A DNA stretch of 64,000 bases from Enoplosus armatus (lineage: Eukaryota > Chordata > Actinopteri > Centrarchiformes > Enoplosidae): contig NC_092200.1 of assembly GCF_043641665.1 (NCBI RefSeq), forward strand, positions 193,501 through 257,500, in the 5' to 3' direction. Below the pieces are notes generated by a model. That model saw nothing but the letters and a program-made list of their open reading frames with translations, was not told where the DNA came from and made no database searches. This document shows positions 10,944 through 35,929 of this stretch, in pieces; position 1 is the stretch's first letter; each line of letters begins with the position of its first letter. The position numbers and the translations under genes are program-made.

Positions 10944-11888
10944 ATGCATGCATGTGTGTGTGTGTGTGTGTGTGCAGATCACAGAGCTGTCTGAAGGTGT
11001 GATCAGAGTTCATGCCCCCCTGCACACCAAGGTCTCCATGGCGATACAGCTTGATGGACAGACAAGAGCCAAAGACGTCACTGCCCGCTTTGAGTGCGAC
11101 AACAGGTAACACTCACACACACACTATTCCATTAATTATCCAAAAAAACTGAATGATCAATATGACTGATAATCTATCATTGTGTTGTTTCTCTCTCTAT
11201 GTCTGTGTGAATGTCTCTCTACCAGCAGTCCTGTTCAGCGTTTGTATGAAGTTGGAGGAAACATCAGTAAGTCTGATTATACAGAAAAATCTTATAAACA
11301 TCTTATTAACATCGTAGAAAAATCTTGGAAAAATCTTATAAACATCTTAGAAAAGTCTTATAAGCATCATAGAAAAATCTTGGAAACATCTCAAACATCA
11401 CAGAAACATCTTATAAACATCTCTAAAAGTCTTATAAGCATCATAGAAACATTTTATACACATCATGAACATCTTATAAAAATCTTGTAAACATTTTATA
11501 AACATTAGAGAAACATCTTATAAACATCTTATAAAAGTCTTATAAACATAATAGAAACATCATAAAAACATCTTCTAAACATCTTATAAAAACATCATCA
11601 AAACATCATGAAAAGATCCTTGAAACATCATAGAAACATCTTATAAACAACTTAAAAACATAATAGAAACATCTTATAAACATCATAGAAATATCTTATA
11701 AAAATATTATGAACATCTTATAAACATCATAGAAACAATGACTGTACAGGTTTTGTTTTAATCATGTTTTTAAAATACCTGTCTCTCTCTCTGTCTGCCT
11801 CTCAGATGAGCGTCGTCTCCATCCAGACTGTTTGTTGTTGGACGTTTACCGAGTGAATCCTCACTGTGATTGGCTGATCAAACCCTGA
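507..11888 (+). CDS. arhgap28: Rho GTPase-activating protein, ARHGAP18/28/40 group (probably arhgap28), 5' partial
   Basis: The product should stimulate GTP hydrolysis on Rho-family GTPases at the cell cortex. Coding exons: 507-690 (acceptor at 504), 763-983, 1222-1333, 1720-2006, 4325-4463, 5544-5635, 7437-7514, 8116-8269, 8646-8728, 10006-10221, 10308-10424, 10978-11105, 11226-11266, 11806-11888. All junctions are GT-AG, phases match, and the sum is 645 codons (644 residues plus TGA). The N-terminal part has YWREV followed by an acidic Glu run, then RNRQPIRDVREIF. The RhoGAP domain spans about residues 315-522. It contains EGILRVPG with the putative arginine finger (about Arg362), LLKLFIRELPTPLLT and MVMAPNLF. 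The C-terminal part (GVIRVHAPLHTKVSMAIQL, YEVGGNI, CDWLIKP) is typical of ARHGAP18/28. The first exon follows an acceptor, so upstream exons probably lie outside the window and the Met at 507 may be internal. ARHGAP28 is favoured over ARHGAP18 or ARHGAP40 only because ZBTB14 and GNAL, also on human 18p11, are neighbours. Confidence 0.85.
1300..1700. repeat. Degenerate GT-rich intronic repeat
   Basis: Between exons 3 and 4 of the RhoGAP gene the words ggtcct, tagtggtcc and gttctagtggttc recur irregularly from about 1350 to 1620. This looks like a decayed minisatellite. No coding potential is seen. Confidence 0.4.
2090..2820. repeat. Dispersed repeat family A, split by a LINE 3' end
   Basis: 2,090-2,222 reads ...tatttgggggataat...gaactacagttcccat...tttgggggatgt...aaggaagtataatgtt..ccatggagt, and it resumes near 2,648 with gttagctgtgtgctac. 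The same words occur uninterrupted at 22,165-22,320 in a gnal intron. The LINE tail at 2,224-2,647 therefore inserted into an older copy of this family. I do not recognise the family itself. Confidence 0.6.
2224..2647 (-). mobile_element. 5'-truncated L2-type LINE, 3' end only
   Basis: Read on the minus strand, this is the last part of a LINE: the end of the reverse transcriptase ORF (FLPVAIKLFNSS before a stop), then a 3' untranslated region and the tail gatcaataaagtatttctgattctgattctg. The same 3' end is found on the plus strand at 34,385-34,606 and 26,030-26,115. It lies in the RhoGAP intron between 2,006 and 4,325. Confidence 0.75.
4254..4292. repeat. (GT)n microsatellite
   Basis: A pure run of about 19 GT units lies roughly 35 bp upstream of the acceptor of the RhoGAP exon at 4325. 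Confidence 0.9.
4775..5062 (+). mobile_element. Possible solo LTR or LTR remnant
   Basis: A purine run (tatgggggggagtg) precedes tgttacatcc. About 285 bp later gttgtcaca is followed by gagccggtttgtgacaaac. Inside are a C/T-rich tract and an aataaa near 4,995. Polypurine tract, TG...CA ends and a polyadenylation signal fit a retroviral-type LTR. No internal gag or pol sequence is attached and I could not define a target duplication, so this is tentative. Confidence 0.35.
5655..6355. mobile_element. hAT-like MITE (gtggtga...tcaccactg ends) interrupted by another element
   Basis: The left end gtggtgataagtattctgatc and the right end gttacttttcaccactg are inverted relatives. The interior words caagtactg and cttgagtaaatg belong to the very common teleost 'aagtatt..acttaagtaaaagta' repeat. 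Other fragments are at 9,611-9,740, 25,723-25,900 and 37,755-37,830. Between about 5,718 and 6,125 it is interrupted by a piece of the TTAA-flanked element found complete at 44,185-45,395. It sits in the RhoGAP intron after the exon ending at 5,635. Confidence 0.55.
5718..6125. mobile_element. Partial copy of the TTAA-flanked element (family B)
   Basis: The region from aggatctattatgcttttcc to ggctcacagaaagagc matches, in reverse orientation, 45,050-45,395. Shared words include gtcatctgctcagggcac, cgcttgtcgtgtcttacttcc and gagggccgctcac. A (GAA)n tract at about 5,982-6,015 lies inside. Only one end of the family is present. Confidence 0.7.
6661..6692. repeat. (TA)n microsatellite
   Basis: About 15 TA units lie in a RhoGAP intron. 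Confidence 0.9.
6984..7192 (+). mobile_element. tRNA-derived SINE with LINE-type tail
   Basis: The head (ggggcgtcccggttgctcac followed by ctggtagaatgca) is the tRNA-like promoter region of a common teleost SINE. The tail (ccccctggagatcaataaagtatttctgattctgatt) is nearly identical to the tail of the local L2-type LINEs, as expected for a SINE copied by that LINE's reverse transcriptase. Confidence 0.7.
7325..7436 (+). repeat. Dispersed repeat C ending in (GT)n, abutting a splice acceptor
   Basis: The sequence gtgtgggcttgtattgatat ... tatgtcaatgaggatcctca ... agacaaacgtgtgtgtgtgt matches 14,995-15,254 in zbtb14. Here its (GT)n end runs directly into the tag of the acceptor of the RhoGAP exon starting at 7,437, so the repeat supplies the polypyrimidine-tract region and AG. 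Confidence 0.6.
7517..7551. repeat. (AC)n microsatellite at a splice donor
   Basis: About 17 AC units begin two bases after the donor GT of the exon 7,437-7,514. The intron before that exon ends in (GT)n, so the two tracts are complementary in the transcript. Confidence 0.9.
8276..8306. repeat. (AC)n microsatellite
   Basis: About 15 AC units begin six bases after the donor of the RhoGAP exon ending at 8,269. A G homopolymer of about 16 follows at 8,406-8,422. Confidence 0.85.
10872..10974. repeat. Compound (GT)n(GCGT)n(GCAT)n(GT)n microsatellite at a splice acceptor
   Basis: The tract runs straight into gcag, the acceptor of the RhoGAP exon at 10,978. That acceptor has no conventional polypyrimidine tract, only alternating TG. 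It also creates a spurious open frame. Confidence 0.9.
11281..11735. repeat. Intronic minisatellite of ~10-11 bp units
   Basis: About 450 bp of imperfect repeats built from the words aaacatc, ttataaacat and atagaaacatc fill nearly the whole intron between the RhoGAP exons 11,226-11,266 and 11,806-11,888. The open frame through it is a by-product of the repeat. Confidence 0.85.
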
Positions 11889-12220
11889 CACACAGACTGC
11901 CTCACCACCTGTCTCACAACTGGTTCCACCTCTCTAAACACTGTCATTCCCTGCCTCACAACCTGTCTTACCACCTGTGGGTTACCTGTCTCACTTGTGT
12001 CACTCCTGTCCAAGTCTTGCCTGTCCCACCACCTGCTCAGTGGTCTCAACTGCTTGTGTCCCACACAGTCTGTGTCACACGAATCTGACACGTGTGACAT
12101 CACAGCAGTGACATCACATCCCTTTATTAGATGGTGAAATGACACATGAACAGCTGTTAAACTTCAGTATTCAGTTAGATTTTTATCAAACATGTTTTTA
12201 AATGTTGACATTATGTCAAC

Positions 12221-12226
12221 AATAAA
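12221..12226 (+). terminator. Polyadenylation signal of the RhoGAP gene
   Basis: AATAAA lies 333 bp after the stop codon at 11,888 and is the first good signal downstream. Confidence 0.6.
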
Positions 12227-12239
12227 CTGAAAAGTACAA

Positions 12240-13516
12240 CGTTTTTACTTGTGTTTACTGTATTTTCTATGCATTGTTTTATTATTGAGGGAATTGAACT
12301 GAATCTTGTCCTCTTCGTTGAAGGAGTACTATGCAGGATTTGTTGGTTGCTATTCGTAAACACACCATTCAAAGTTGGCCCCGCCTCCCTGGCTCAATGA
12401 GAGAGCGAGAGCGAGACAGCGATGTCACCTGGTCACCACGTTTTTATAGTCACATCCTGCGCTGTTATTGGCTGGGGGCTACACACCACTGCCCAAAACG
12501 TTGATGCCCAGAAACGTCCTGAACACAGAATAAGAAAGTCCAGGCAGACACTGCCACACTTCTAGTGGGTCAGAGGTGATGACGGAGAGCGATTATTTTT
12601 GTATGAGTCTATACTACTATATACTATTGATTTTTCAGAAAAGCCTGCATAGAATGTGTTCAACTGTTGCTGTAAATCATCAGATCAAACTTTGGTTTAT
12701 TGTTGATGAATGTGATTTAAAAACTTGCTCATATTAAAAACACAAAGAGCTGCTGATGGTGTTTTGTCTCTTCCTGCTGGTCAGTGTTTGGATCTACAAA
12801 TTCTTGTCAGAGCTGCACGAGACGACCATCCGATCACCAAAACTACACTGAGAACTGTTGATAATATTCAGTAATTATGTTTTAGTTGTAAACCTGCAAA
12901 CATCAGACTGAATGAATGTGAGATGATGCAACTGTGAAACACACCTGAAACCCTGATAATGGATCAATAAACCCAGAGAACTGATTGATTGATTTAAATG
13001 CATGTACTAGTTGGAGATTTTGGTTAAAATTGCTTATTTTATTGTCACCATGGAAACAGAGCCCTGTGAGTAAATATAACCACTCTGGGCTCCCGTAGTT
13101 TAGTGAAGGTGATGAAATATAATAAAATAAAACAGACGTCTGGTTTAAAACACAGTAGCTCTGCTCATTAAACTGAACAGAACAGCTTTATGTACAACAA
13201 CACCAATAGTTTCAAAATCGACCGTTCTCTGTACAGAGTTTGGTTCAGACTGAAAAACAGATCCTGTACATTTACAGAGACATAATTACAAATGATACAT
13301 GAAGCCAGAGGGGAGGGAAGAGGAGGTGTCCACGTTTAACATGTTCATCACATGATCGCTGAGGTCATCAGTTCATGTTCACTGATTCAGAGGAGAAAAA
13401 AAACTTCTACAAAACAGAACTTCATTAAGAGTCTGGCTTAAAAAAATCAATAAAGATATAGTGGAAATATTTTCATTAATACAGTTACACTGATTAAGAG
13501 CAGCGGATAATGTCCA
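12240..13516. other. Intergenic 3'-3' region between RhoGAP gene and zbtb14
   Basis: The two genes converge here. No coding exon is recognised. On the minus strand an AATAAA (13,038-13,043) lies about 760 bp past the zbtb14 stop and is a plausible polyadenylation signal, so 13,038-13,798 is probably zbtb14 3' UTR. Confidence 0.5.
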
Positions 13517-13821
13517 GATGTCAGGAGCAGCAGATGCAGTCCAGATGTCCAGATGTCAGGAGCAGCAGATGCGGTCCAGATGTCAGGAGCAGCAGATGCG
13601 GTCCAGACGTCAGGAGCAATGGATGCTGTCCAGGTGTCAGGAGCAATGGATGCTGTCCAGATGTCAGGAGCAGCTGATGTAGTCCAGATGTTAGAAGCAG
13701 CTGATGCGGTCCAGATGTCAGGAGCAGCTGATGCTACCCAGATGTCAGGAGCAGCTGATGCTACCCAGATGTCAGGGGCAGCTGATGCGGTTCAGATGTT
13801 AGGAGCAGCTGATGCTGTCCA
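13517..13821 (-). repeat. 27-bp minisatellite formed from the zbtb14 stop-codon region
   Basis: Eleven 27-bp units plus one 8-bp partial duplication (305 bp in total). The unit at 13,795-13,821 is coding: on the minus strand it carries the last residues HLDSISCS, with the TAA at 13,799-13,801. The other ten units lie in the 3' UTR in the same frame and read similarly, HL(D/N/G)(S/R)ISC(S/P) followed by a stop in most copies. Confidence 0.85.
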
Positions 13822-16600
13822 GATGTTGCTCCTCAGCAGCCATGGCGGCAGCCTGCAGTGTCTCTGTGTCACTCTGCAGAGGATTCAGCTGTTTCCTCTC
13901 ACTGTGCATGTTGTTCTCATGCCGCTTCAGATCTGACGCCTGAAAGTACAGAGTGACACTGAACTCACCACAGGTACAAATACACACTGTCAGTAGAACT
14001 AATGGTAGTAGTAGTACCAGTAGTAGTATAGTTGTACTAGTTGTACTAGTAGTACTAGTAGTAGTATCAGTTGTACCTTAGCGAAGGCCTTGGTGCAGGA
14101 CGGACAGACGAACGGTTTCTCTCCTCTGTGTCTCCTCTCATGATCCTTCAGGTGAGACTTGTGTTTAAACGCCTGCAGACAGACAGGTGAGAGGCAGACA
14201 GACATACAGGTGACACAACACAGGTGTGCAATTAAACCAGTGAGAGACAAACAGGTGAACTCACCTTGTCACACATCTGGCAGGCAAACGGCCTCTCGTT
14301 GCTGTGAACTCGTTCGTGTTTTTTCAGGTCTGGAGCTCGAATGAACGATTTCCCACAAACGTCACACCTGTAGGGTTTGAAGCCCGTGTGGATCTTCAGG
14401 TGTTCTACAAACACACCGTTGAGGGCGGAGACAAACACAGTTTGTCAGTGAACAAAATATCACCTGTAAAATGTCCACCAACTGTAATATCTATCTCAGG
14501 TGAACGTACCGGAGACCAGGTGTGTTGAGGGCTATTTTTACCTTTCAGGTGAGCGTGGGTGGTGAAAGCTTTGGTGCAGATCTCACAGGCGAACGGACGC
14601 TCTGCTGAGTGGAGCTTCTCATGTTTCCTGAAGACAGAGAGAACAGGTGAGCTCACCAGGTGTGTTGATCAGGTGTATAGGTCAGGTGTGTCGTACGTAC
14701 CTGAGTCTGCTCTCGTCCAGGAAGGTCTTCCCACACACCTGGCAGCTGAGCTGCTCTCGGTGTCCGTACAGCAGGTATTCAAATTTCATGTCGGTCGTAG
14801 CTGTCGACCAGCCGGGCGGCTGCTCGTCCTTCACCTCCCCCATATTGTCTGCAAATGTCAGTGTCTGGGTGGCGTGGTGCTCCGCCCCCAGCTCTTTAGG
14901 CCCAGCATCCATTTCTGACACCACATCCTGGCCGTAGCAGGTCACCTGGAGAGGTCACAAAGGTGTGGTCGTATGTGTGTTTACCTGTGGCTACCTGTAT
15001 TTCGGTGTGTGGGTCTGTATTGATATCTTGAGGTGGTCTGTGAGAACCAATTTCAGCGTTAACCCATAGTAGTGAGGACATTTGGCTGGTCCTCCCTACT
15101 TTAGACGGCTGTTTGAAGGTTCAGCCTTGGTTTTAAGGTTCAGGTTAGAATCAGGTTCAGGGTAAAATCAGGCTCAGGTTAGAATCAAGTTTAGGGGCTA
15201 AGGAATGCATTATGTCAATGAGGTTCTTCACAAATATAGACAATGTGTGTGTACCTTGTGTACGTCCTCATTGGTCAGTTCTTTCAGGATTGCTTCCTGG
15301 ACACGCAACGCCGCACTGGGAGACTTATCTAGCTCCTGATTGGCCGACGCCTCAACGAGGTCATCGGTGGTGGGCGTGTCATCGTGCTCCCCAAGCACCT
15401 GCATTCACACACACACACACACACACATTATGGAATAAAATGTTAAAGCTGGTGTGATACATCATTAATCAATCACTGATTATTATTGATTAGTTTAACT
15501 GTACCTCGGCATCAGCAGCCAGCTGGGCCTCGGGTGGCAGCGCCATCTTTACGATGTCATAGGGAAACTTCTCTTTGTCCTCTGATGACACATCTCGTTT
15601 CTGAGGACACATGAACACATCATCACACAGGAGGAGGAGCTTTACCTGACGAACAAACAGGTAAACAACAGACAAAAAGTGCTGCAACACATCATAGATG
15701 TGGCGACATCATCAGTGACATAAGCAGTAACTCTGATGTCACCTCACTGTGTTTTCTTATTTATGAAGTGTGTCTGTTCTAATCCTGCCGTGTTTGATTT
15801 GTTGCCATGGTTACAGAGAGGAGGGTGGCGCTTGCACGGGAGGTCACCTGTACAACACCTGTCTAAATTCAAAGAGGGTTTCTTTTATTAGATTCATATA
15901 ACTCTGACCTGTCTGCTCTCCATCGAAGCAGACGTCTTCTGCTACATAACAATCAGCATGACCCAATATTATAAGGAGTTCGGTCTATATGAAAAGTGCC
16001 CTGAGGTATGGTGTTATGATTTATATAAACTAGAGTCAGCTGTGTCTGAGTGTCAGCTGTGTGTGTGAGTGTTAGCTGTGTGAGTGTTACCTGTGAACAG
16101 AGTTTGTCGAGGAAGCGGATGCCGAGGATCTGTCCTGACGACATCATGAGGTTGACGTCTCTCTTCTTGACGGAGATCTTTGCCGTGTACATGTAGTTCA
16201 ACACCTCCTCGAAGATATCAGAGCGGATAAAGTCAATCTCAATCACTGAAGAGTTGTCCACCTGAGGAGACGCAGACAGGTGAGAGGCAAACAGGTGACA
16301 GTGAGACAGGTGACAGTCAGTACAGGTGAGATGAGAGTCAGACAGTTTTTTTTCCTGTCTGACTAGTATTTAGACAGTATTTAAAGTGTCCATGTGTATA
16401 TTAAAGAGTACCTCATGTTTTTTGAAGAGTTTCTTGAAGTAGTTTGAGCAGGCAGCGAGCACACAGCGGTGAGCGCGAAACTTGACATCCTCGACCACCA
16501 CAGCAATGTCGCAGTGTTCACCCTCCAGTCGCTGCTCGTTCAGCAGCTTCAGGAAAATGCTCTTATGTTCATCGTCCACGTACTTCACCGTCTCCGCCAT
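13799..16600 (-). CDS. zbtb14: ZBTB14 (ZFP161/ZF5) BTB-zinc finger transcriptional repressor
   Basis: This is a nuclear GC-box-binding repressor. Coding exons in transcript order: 16600-16412, 16261-16091, 15600-15505, 15398-15255, 14945-14701, 14627-14542, 14404-14265, 14172-14077, 13939-13799. All are GT-AG and phases match: 436 codons, 435 residues (human protein about 449). The BTB/POZ domain spans about residues 10-120 ([58 protein letters not shown]). A divergent acidic linker follows, with the conserved block [11 protein letters not shown]. Five C2H2 fingers span about residues 270-420 ([40 protein letters not shown]), ending in [15 protein letters not shown]. The start is the ATG directly after an acceptor (ttcag|ATG), so the 5' UTR is in an upstream exon, probably in the CpG-rich region near 18 kb. 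The tetrapod coding region is, from memory, uninterrupted, whereas here introns cut between and within fingers. Confidence 0.95.
13990..14076. repeat. GTA/TAG trinucleotide repeat in zbtb14 last intron
   Basis: A run of gtagtagtagtaccagtagt and gtactagttgtactagtag fills most of the short intron between the last two zbtb14 exons. Confidence 0.8.
14985..15254 (+). repeat. Dispersed repeat C occupying a zbtb14 intron
   Basis: The sequence gtgtgtgggtctgtattgat ... gtgaggacatttggctggtc ... ggctaaggaatgcattatgt, then caatgaggttcttcac and agacaatgtgtgtgta, is a widespread teleost repeat; a shorter copy is at 7,325-7,436. It makes up most of the 309-bp zbtb14 intron 14,946-15,254. Its (GT)n end lies exactly at the minus-strand donor of the exon 15,398-15,255. 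Confidence 0.65.
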
Positions 16601-18000
16601 CTGAACACCGACAGGTAAAACATCAGGTGTTTGATTAAAGGCTCAGTTCACCAAAATCCCCACCCAACATTTTCTGTGCATCTCCTCCCGTCAGTGGGTC
16701 AAAACCTGCAGACAGTTTGTTGGACTGATGTTTGGAGAACAGCCACAATCAGAGACAAGCCAATCAGAGGCAGACTAATCAAAGACACACCACTCAGACA
16801 CAGCCCAATAAGAGACCGTCCAATCAGACACAGACCAGCTGTAAAAACTTTTCAGAATCCCTCTCTGGCTACTGGACTGTTCTTGTTTATTCACCATGTT
16901 TTCTTGGTTTCAGCCACAGCAGCTCTGAAGGAGGATTATTTGATCTGTTTCTTACCTTGAAGGGAGAAATTAAATACCAAAGAACCATTGATACACATCA
17001 GAACCAGACACACAACCGCAGATCTGAACCAAACTGTTGCCTAACCCTCTGTGTGGAGTTTTCTGAAGAACAAACTAACGTTTCTGTTTACATGCAGTGT
17101 TTCATCACTGAACACATTTCTCTGCGTTTGCGTAAACGTTTGAAACCTCTCCTTTCTTTGCTGGCATATTACCTCCACCTGTGCATCAGTGGATCTGAGA
17201 ATATTTCTGATTCAGTACTTCAAATAAAACTGAGATCATGTTTTGTTTTTATATGTAATTACTCAGAACAACTACTTTAAGTCATAATACTGCTGAAGTC
17301 TTTAAGTGAACCAGTTCCGGGATGACCTCCAGGACTGAGGTGGTGTTACTGGGAATCAGATGACTGGATTTAATGCTTCCTGGAACATCTGTGCCCAGTG
17401 TGGTCCCAATAGTTCATGTACCTCTTCTACCGCGGACACGCGCACCGGAGCATGTGCACGCTTCATGATGCAAAAAACTCAACTGAGGGGACTCGCAGCA
17501 GACAGGATAGCTGTTAGCATGGAGCAAAACAATATTAGTTACCTGGACAGACCGGATTGTATGTGTGACGTTAAACATTCACAGTCTGGCTCTGAAACCT
17601 GGACCGTTAACGGACACCTAGTTCTGATACTCTGGCTATAGTTCATTTGAACCGGACTGAAGCGGACTAGCAGCTGCGAGGCTAACTTTAATTTAGCTTT
17701 ACAGTTGATCAGATCCGGATTAAACCGTTTTAGCTGTAAGCCAGGTCGCGTATTAGCGGGACAACAACTATTTAACGGAACTTTCAGACGGTGCAACAGT
17801 AGCTGTGGTCACCGGTGAGGCTAACGTTAGCCTGGAGGACGCTTGGAAGCTAACATGCTACTTAAACATTACACTACAACATCAAGAGGTCTCCCGGTGA
17901 TAGTACAGTTCACCGGCGGCGTTTGATAACCGTTCAGATGAATGTCGGTGTGTACCGTTTACGGCTGTGATGTGTTTGATGTTTTTGGTGGAACTGTTTT
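16601..18000. other. zbtb14 5' region, first intron or leader
   Basis: No coding exon is recognised. At 16,740-16,830 a roughly 20-bp motif containing ccaatcag or ccaataag recurs four times imperfectly. Open frames here are short and unlike known proteins. Confidence 0.4.
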
Positions 18001-18560
18001 AGTTAAATGGCGGACAGTCTGGCCTGCTGCTCCGCTCACACACAAAATGGCGTTTATCCGCTAACTGTCCTCCACACTGATTTTCTCCGTTAAACCTGCT
18101 GACCGACATCATGACCGGCCGGACGGTGATCAAGCCGCGTGCTGGTTCGCGGACCCTCCGCTCTGCCGTCCCCGGGACCAACCCACAGGCACGCGAGCAG
18201 CGGCGGCGCCGCGGCCTCGGCAACACGAACGAGACGGGGCTCGAGCGGCCATGAACGGCTCGAGAGCGCGCAGGCATCCCCGCGGAAACGGCGGCCCGAG
18301 CGGGGGGAAGAGGAGAGCGCGGAGCCAGGGTAGCGTGCTCTTACCGTCACAGTGGCCCGGTGTGAGTGTGGTCCTCTGGATGTGTCAGCGTACCGGGAGC
18401 CGGTAGACACTTTGTACGGTTGTTGTTGTTGTTGATGAGGACGAGCACAGAGCGGAAGGCCGCGCTTTGCGCCAGCACGCACACACTGCAGGGGCACGCA
18501 GGCAACGGGCCAAAGATCCTCTGTGGGCGAGACGGATCACTACCTCTCACGCATGCGCCC
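18000..18560 (-). promoter_or_regulatory. CpG-rich region, likely zbtb14 promoter and first exon
   Basis: This is the most GC- and CpG-rich stretch between zbtb14 and gnal (for example ggcggcgccgcggcctcggc at about 18,202). It lies upstream of zbtb14 on the correct side. No TATA box was identified. Open frames here have the composition of translated GC-rich DNA. The exact first exon was not determined. Confidence 0.5.
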
Positions 18561-19039
18561 TCCCCCGGTGAGCGGGCCTCACAGACAGAAGCTGCCGAGC
18601 AGATAATGAGCAGATAAAAGCCGTTCTTAAAGTGAATAAACCAACCTCAGTTAGATTGATATTTCCTGGAGTGCACACAAAAAACCCGATTTAGGAAAAT
18701 GCATAAATACGGATATCGACAACTTTTACACACTCTGAATTAGAGTATGTTTTTAATAACTTTTCAAATAGCTAAAAAAAATAGTTATTAGTTTAGTGTG
18801 CTTCCCCATTGGTTTTATTACATTAGCACACTACCAGACGACGTACTGTAGTATGTGATTGCTCTGATCAATATTTACTGATAACCTACATCAGAGCTGT
18901 GACATCACCTGGAACTATGAAGCAGAGTATATTAACACTGGTTCCCAAACCAGACAAAAATCCTCTTTTCATTATAACTGGAGACCATTAACATGGAATA
19001 TAGACTGTAAAGTACACTTTAGTGAAATAATGAATGAAA

Positions 19040-19970
19040 CTCGACATATAAGTTGTAACATTAGGCTTCTTCTTGAGCTGATGGATTACTCTGAATAAAT
19101 CAGAAGCTTTCATTTTACTTTGGGATTTCTTTAGGCATTGGACACAGTGGAGCTACAGCTCCTGTTCAGATCACTTCAGTCTTTCAACATGTATCTCCGA
19201 TGTTAGGATGCTCAGTAAAGTATGTCATGCTATGTCCAAATACCACTAAAAGATTCTCAGTTGGCAGATCAGTCCGGTTGCCCTAGTTCTCCTTTTTCTC
19301 TGTCTTATAGTTGTTGACTTGCTCTCAATACATATTTTACATTGCCATCATTTTCAAGGATGTTTGAAAGAGACATCAGAATAACCGAGTTGATGACACA
19401 GTCCAATCAGTGTGATACACACACCTTCTCTGGCATCAGGCTTAAAACTCACTGTATCAAAATGTGAAATATTCAGTGTGTATTACACTTAGGAAACTTT
19501 AATATATGATATACCAGTTAAAACAAGTATTAAATACCTCAGAAAAATCTTTCTAAAAATCTTACGGAACAAAAGCTAAATAATTTGAAGCCCAAAAAAC
19601 AAAACCTATATTTAGCATGGCTTCAAAGAGATTTGTCCTTGTTTGGCAGAGTTCTTCTATCTGTAGATTTGTTGACCCTACCCTCTCTTTATAGTTTTGT
19701 ATTTCTCTCCCCACAAAATGTATATGGAACAAGTACATGTCCAGAAAGAATAAATCCCTATATTTGCAACATTGGATTGACAGGAATATAATTTTTCTTA
19801 CAAAATGATGAAGCTCATCTTCTCAGCAAATTTCTCAGATCTAAAATCTCTCCTGTCACTTAAAGAATATCAAACGGTAATAAATGCTATAATGGAATCT
19901 TTCAGCTGATGAAATGTCACTATGAGGGGAAAGACTTGCAGGAATTGGAACCTACCTTCTTTATTAACAG
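19040..19970 (+). pseudogene. Degraded L1-clade LINE reverse transcriptase fragment
   Basis: Conceptual translation with frame breaks gives LLELMDYSE...SFHF..GF..ALDTVE (RT palm region) and later LAWLQRDLSLFGRVLLS, which resembles the WLQRDLSLLGR region of vertebrate L1 reverse transcriptases. There are many stops and no open frame above 70 codons. It lies between zbtb14 and gnal. Confidence 0.55.
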
Positions 19971-20962
19971 AATAAACATTAAAAGTCACAAATGTACTAA
20001 CATAGAAGGAAATATTTCTACAGCAAAAAGGAAAATTACTCCACGGGGGAAATTTGTGTGGAATTCTTGTGTCTTTTGTTGACTGTAAATAAAAATATAG
20101 ATTAAATGTTTTTTTTGCAGAAACATGCAGACAGGATGAAGTACTTTTTCTCAGTGGACTGAGTCACGAGAGACTCAAGAAAGAAATCAACCTGCGTAAT
20201 AAAAGTGATCCCCAGTGGAAATTACATCCTTGTTTTAATATAGATACACACACAGTACATATATATGTTTATACATGGTTGTAGTGATGTTAAGTGATCT
20301 TTTCTGCGCATAGCTTCTCCCTGATGACACCTGAGATTCTTCAACCAGAAAAAACAAGAAGTCAAAGGTTTGACATTAAAAGTCTTTAATATCACTTCTT
20401 TCCAAAAGGATTTTTTCAGCTGGTAATATAAATGTTTGATTTTGAAGAAACTTAAGAGTAACTCTGGAAGGACAGAAGAGTTTCCTCTTCAACTAAATCT
20501 ACAATCTTTGATCTTTCAGGTATAAATTCTGACTTTTATCTGACAAACAAAGTGATCAGATTCTAGAACAGCCAATCAGGGAAAAGATAATAGTAATATA
20601 CTTAAACAAGTTCAGAAACATGAAAAAATAGATTTAAATTGAAATATTTCTTAAAGTCTAAACACATTTTCTAAACCCCACCCCCTCCAATATGATAATC
20701 AGACTGTTGCCGTGCCAACGGTAGGAAACCCTCATGCTGCACTCCCTTCCCATCGACAGAACTACACTACCCACAATTCTCTGCATCAGACAGAGCCAAT
20801 CAATTAAAGCCCATTTAAAAATAATTGTAGTGTTTGTGACATCATTAACAGTGTAAATATACCAGGATCTATCTGTATTGATTAGATATCAGATTAGCTT
20901 CTACAGGTCACATGTGTCAGTCCATGAGGGGTGGCTGGGCCAGGTAAGTGCCTAGCGGCCAA

Positions 20963-35915
<14,953 letters not shown>

Positions 35916-35929
35916 CTCAACTGGAGAAG

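Noticed and set aside
11182..11490. 102-codon Lys/Ser/His-rich frame
   Set aside because: Runs from an intron through a RhoGAP exon into the 10-bp intronic repeat; composition is that of the repeat.
13553..13936. Plus-strand 127-codon frame with repeated MSGAADAVQ
   Set aside because: Antisense reading of the zbtb14 27-bp minisatellite and last exon.
18139..18617. Open frames in the CpG-rich region near 18 kb as genes
   Set aside because: Arg/Ser/Pro-rich in all frames, as expected of translated GC-rich promoter DNA; no homology.
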